37,846 bases of DNA from Clostridiales bacterium (GTDB taxonomy: Bacteria; Bacillota; Clostridia; Oscillospirales; Oscillospiraceae). The notes beneath the pieces are model-generated. The model did no database searches and was not told the DNA's origin. It worked only from the letters and a program-made list of their open reading frames with translations. The translations under genes and the position numbers were made by a program. Each line of letters begins with the position of its first letter. The stretch's first letter is position 1. Location: contig JAJQBR010000099.1 in NCBI GenBank assembly GCA_021203185.1, positions 1 through 37,846 of the forward strand, read 5' to 3'. This document shows positions 36,012 to 37,846 of this stretch, piece by piece.

Positions 36012-36139
36012 ACAATTCCTCCTCGCAATTCTGTTGTTCTGCTTCTATCATACAACAGATGGACAGTTTTGCAAAGTGCTTTTCCTGTAAAATTCTTATC
36101 CGCTCGGCCTTGCAATTGCGGTTTTCGCTTTATTATAAT

Positions 36140-36251
36140 CTGGTTGTCCCTTTGAATCAGCCTTGTCAGTAATTCCGGCGTGAAACCCCTCCACCACCGA
36201 GGCGGTGGCGGAGGGGTTTCTGGCACATGGCTGAGTAAAAGGGACAGTCAG
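36140..36251. repeat. MITE-like element, copy 3 (112 bp), strongly palindromic
   Basis: CTGGTTGTCCCTTTGAATCAGCC versus reverse complement CTGACTGTCCCTTTTACTCAGCC; centre GAAACCCCTCCACCACCGAGGCGGTGGCGGAGGGGTTTC; ATTATAAT near both ends. Confidence 0.75.
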
Positions 36252-36326
36252 ATATTATAATAATGCTTGCGGCTTCGTTCAGTACGCATTATAATAGGGA
36301 CACACCTATTTGACCGGAGGACGCCT

Positions 36327-37685
36327 ATGAAAACCAGCGCAATGGACCTGACCCAGGGCCGCCCCATCACCCAAATTTTGCTTTTCTCACTGCCTCTGGT
36401 GTTGGGGACGCTTTTTCAGCAGCTCTACAGCTTCGTGGACACGGTGATGGTGGGCCGCATCGTGGGGACCGAGGCGCTTGCGGCGGTGGGAGCCACCTAC
36501 CCGCTGAACTTTTTGATTTTGGGCTTCGTCCAGGGGGCCTGCATCGGCTTTGCCGTCCCTTTGGGCAAGGCCACCGGCGCTCACCGGAACGATGAGTTTC
36601 AGCGAAGCTTCTGGAACGGCTGCTGGCTGGGACTGGCCACCTTCCTGGCTCTGACCGCAATCACACTGCTGCTGGCCGGGCCGTTGCTGCGGCTGATTCA
36701 GACGCCGGAGGACATCTTCTCCGACGCGACCACTTATATCCGCATCATTTTCCTGGGCCTGCCCGCTTCCGCCCTCTACAACTACCTGGCGGCGACACTG
36801 CGGGCCTCCGGGGACTCCACCCGGCCCTTCTGGTTTCTGCTTGCCTCCAGCTTTTTGAACATCGCCCTGGACTACATCTTTATGGCAGTGCTGCGCATGG
36901 GCGTGGCCGGGGCTGCCTGGGCCACCATCACCAGCCAGCTGGTCAGCGGCCTGCTGTGCCTGTGGTGGCTCGCCGCCAAAACCGCTCTGCTCCGGGGCAG
37001 CGGCCAACGGATGGGCCTCTCCCGGCGGCACCTGCGGGAACTGGCGGTCATTGGTTACCCCATGGGGTTTGAATACTCCGTCTCCGCCGTGGGCGCTGTG
37101 GTCATGCAGGGGGCGCTGAACACCTTCGGCACCGTGGCCGTGGCCGGGCAGACGGCAGGCGAAAAGGTCCGGCAGATGTTCACCCTTCCCATGGAGAGCG
37201 TGGGTATGGGCATGGTCACCTACGTCAGCCAAAACGACGGCGCGGGGCGCACCGACCGCATCTGGCAGGGCCTCCGGGCGGGTCTGACCATCCAGTGGAC
37301 CTACTGCGCCGCGGCGTGGGTGGTCATCTACTTCGGCAAGCCCTGGTTCACCCATCTGGTGCTGGGGACCTCCACCAGCGCGGAGGCGACCTATTCCATC
37401 CAATATTTAGGCATTATCAGTACCCTGTTCTGCCTCCACGGGGCGCTGATGATCTTCCGCAACACCCTCCAGGGCATGGGCTACAGCGTCCACGCCATTT
37501 TCAGCGGCGCAGGCGAGCTGATCGGGCGGACCATTGGCGGCTGGCTGGCGGTGACGGCGCTGGGCTTCACCGGTATCTGTCTGGCAAACCCCATGGCCTG
37601 GGAGCTGGCCCTGTGCTACTCGGCGGGGATGGTGTTCCACTTCCTGCGGCAGCGGGAACGTTCCGGCCGTTCAAATTTGACTTGA
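36327..37685 (+). CDS. MATE family efflux transporter
   Basis: MDLTQGRPITQILLFSLPLVLGTLFQQLYSFVDTVMVGRIVGTEALAAVGATYPL; 12-TM pattern. Confidence 0.93.
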   Translation: MKTSAMDLTQGRPITQILLFSLPLVLGTLFQQLYSFVDTVMVGRIVGTEALAAVGATYPLNFLILGFVQGACIGFAVPLGKATGAHRNDEFQRSFWNGCWLGLATFLALTAITLLLAGPLLRLIQTPEDIFSDATTYIRIIFLGLPASALYNYLAATLRASGDSTRPFWFLLASSFLNIALDYIFMAVLRMGVAGAAWATITSQLVSGLLCLWWLAAKTALLRGSGQRMGLSRRHLRELAVIGYPMGFEYSVSAVGAVVMQGALNTFGTVAVAGQTAGEKVRQMFTLPMESVGMGMVTYVSQNDGAGRTDRIWQGLRAGLTIQWTYCAAAWVVIYFGKPWFTHLVLGTSTSAEATYSIQYLGIISTLFCLHGALMIFRNTLQGMGYSVHAIFSGAGELIGRTIGGWLAVTALGFTGICLANPMAWELALCYSAGMVFHFLRQRERSGRSNLT

Positions 37686-37696
37686 AACCGTAAAAG

Positions 37697-37720
37697 CACG
37701 GCGGGTTCGCCGTGTTTTTT
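37697..37720 (+). terminator. Terminator of MATE gene
   Basis: CACGGCGGGTTCGCCGTGTTTTTT. Confidence 0.85.
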
Positions 37721-37748
37721 CCGTATGTGGTTCCATTGCTGCGAGGAC

Positions 37749-37786
37749 AGAAAAACAGCCCGTTTCAATCGAAAACGAGCTGTTCT
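37749..37786 (-). terminator. Terminator downstream of tRNA-Ala
   Basis: Minus strand AACAGCTCGTTTTCGATTGAAACGGGCTGTTTTT. Confidence 0.75.
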
Positions 37787-37791
37787 AACCG

Positions 37792-37846
37792 TGGTGGAGA
37801 TAAGCGGGATCGAACCGCTGACCTCTTGAATGCCATTCAAGCGCTC
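37792..37846 (-). tRNA. tRNA-Ala(GGC), 5' part cut off by window end
   Basis: CTTGA-ATGGCAT-TCAAG anticodon arm (GGC), AGCGG-TTCGATC-CCGCT T-arm, encoded CCA. Confidence 0.92.

Noticed and set aside
37616-37840. ORF MNGIQEVSGSIPLISTTVRTARF...
   Set aside because: Reads through the tRNA-Ala gene and terminators.

Overview
The window reads as chromosome from a GC-rich, spore-forming Firmicute (Oscillospiraceae/Clostridia-like by gene content; inference only). It is mostly housekeeping and I see no prophage, CRISPR array or transposase gene. It starts inside a spoIIIAA gene broken just after its Walker A motif and ends inside a truncated tRNA-Ala(GGC). In between: a CYTH protein followed by a TIGR04076-like gene with an in-frame stop; a MocR-type regulator; a G5/3D cell-wall protein; a lipase-like hydrolase; a PdaA-like deacetylase; an esterase with a terminated leader; ftsK; uppP; M18 aminopeptidase; coaE, tsaC, prfA, ydcF-like, ABC-F; murF, ddl; SRP RNA, dnaX, ybaB, acylphosphatase; a Na/Pi cotransporter beside a circularly permuted PstS-like lipoprotein; a ROK regulator; dinB-znuA-znuC-znuB behind a LexA-like box; class III fbp; and a MATE transporter. 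The least explained signals are: (1) a dispersed MITE-like repeat family with TIRs near CTGRYTRTCCCTTTGAATCAGCC, plus two other AT-rich inverted repeat families that mosaic with it; (2) an apparent SOS-controlled dinB-zinc uptake operon; (3) the permuted PstS-like protein paired with a Na/Pi symporter; (4) a roughly 300-nt promoter-to-terminator unit upstream of the esterase; (5) the broken spoIIIAA and interrupted TIGR04076 genes. No database search was run; family names come from motif recognition.
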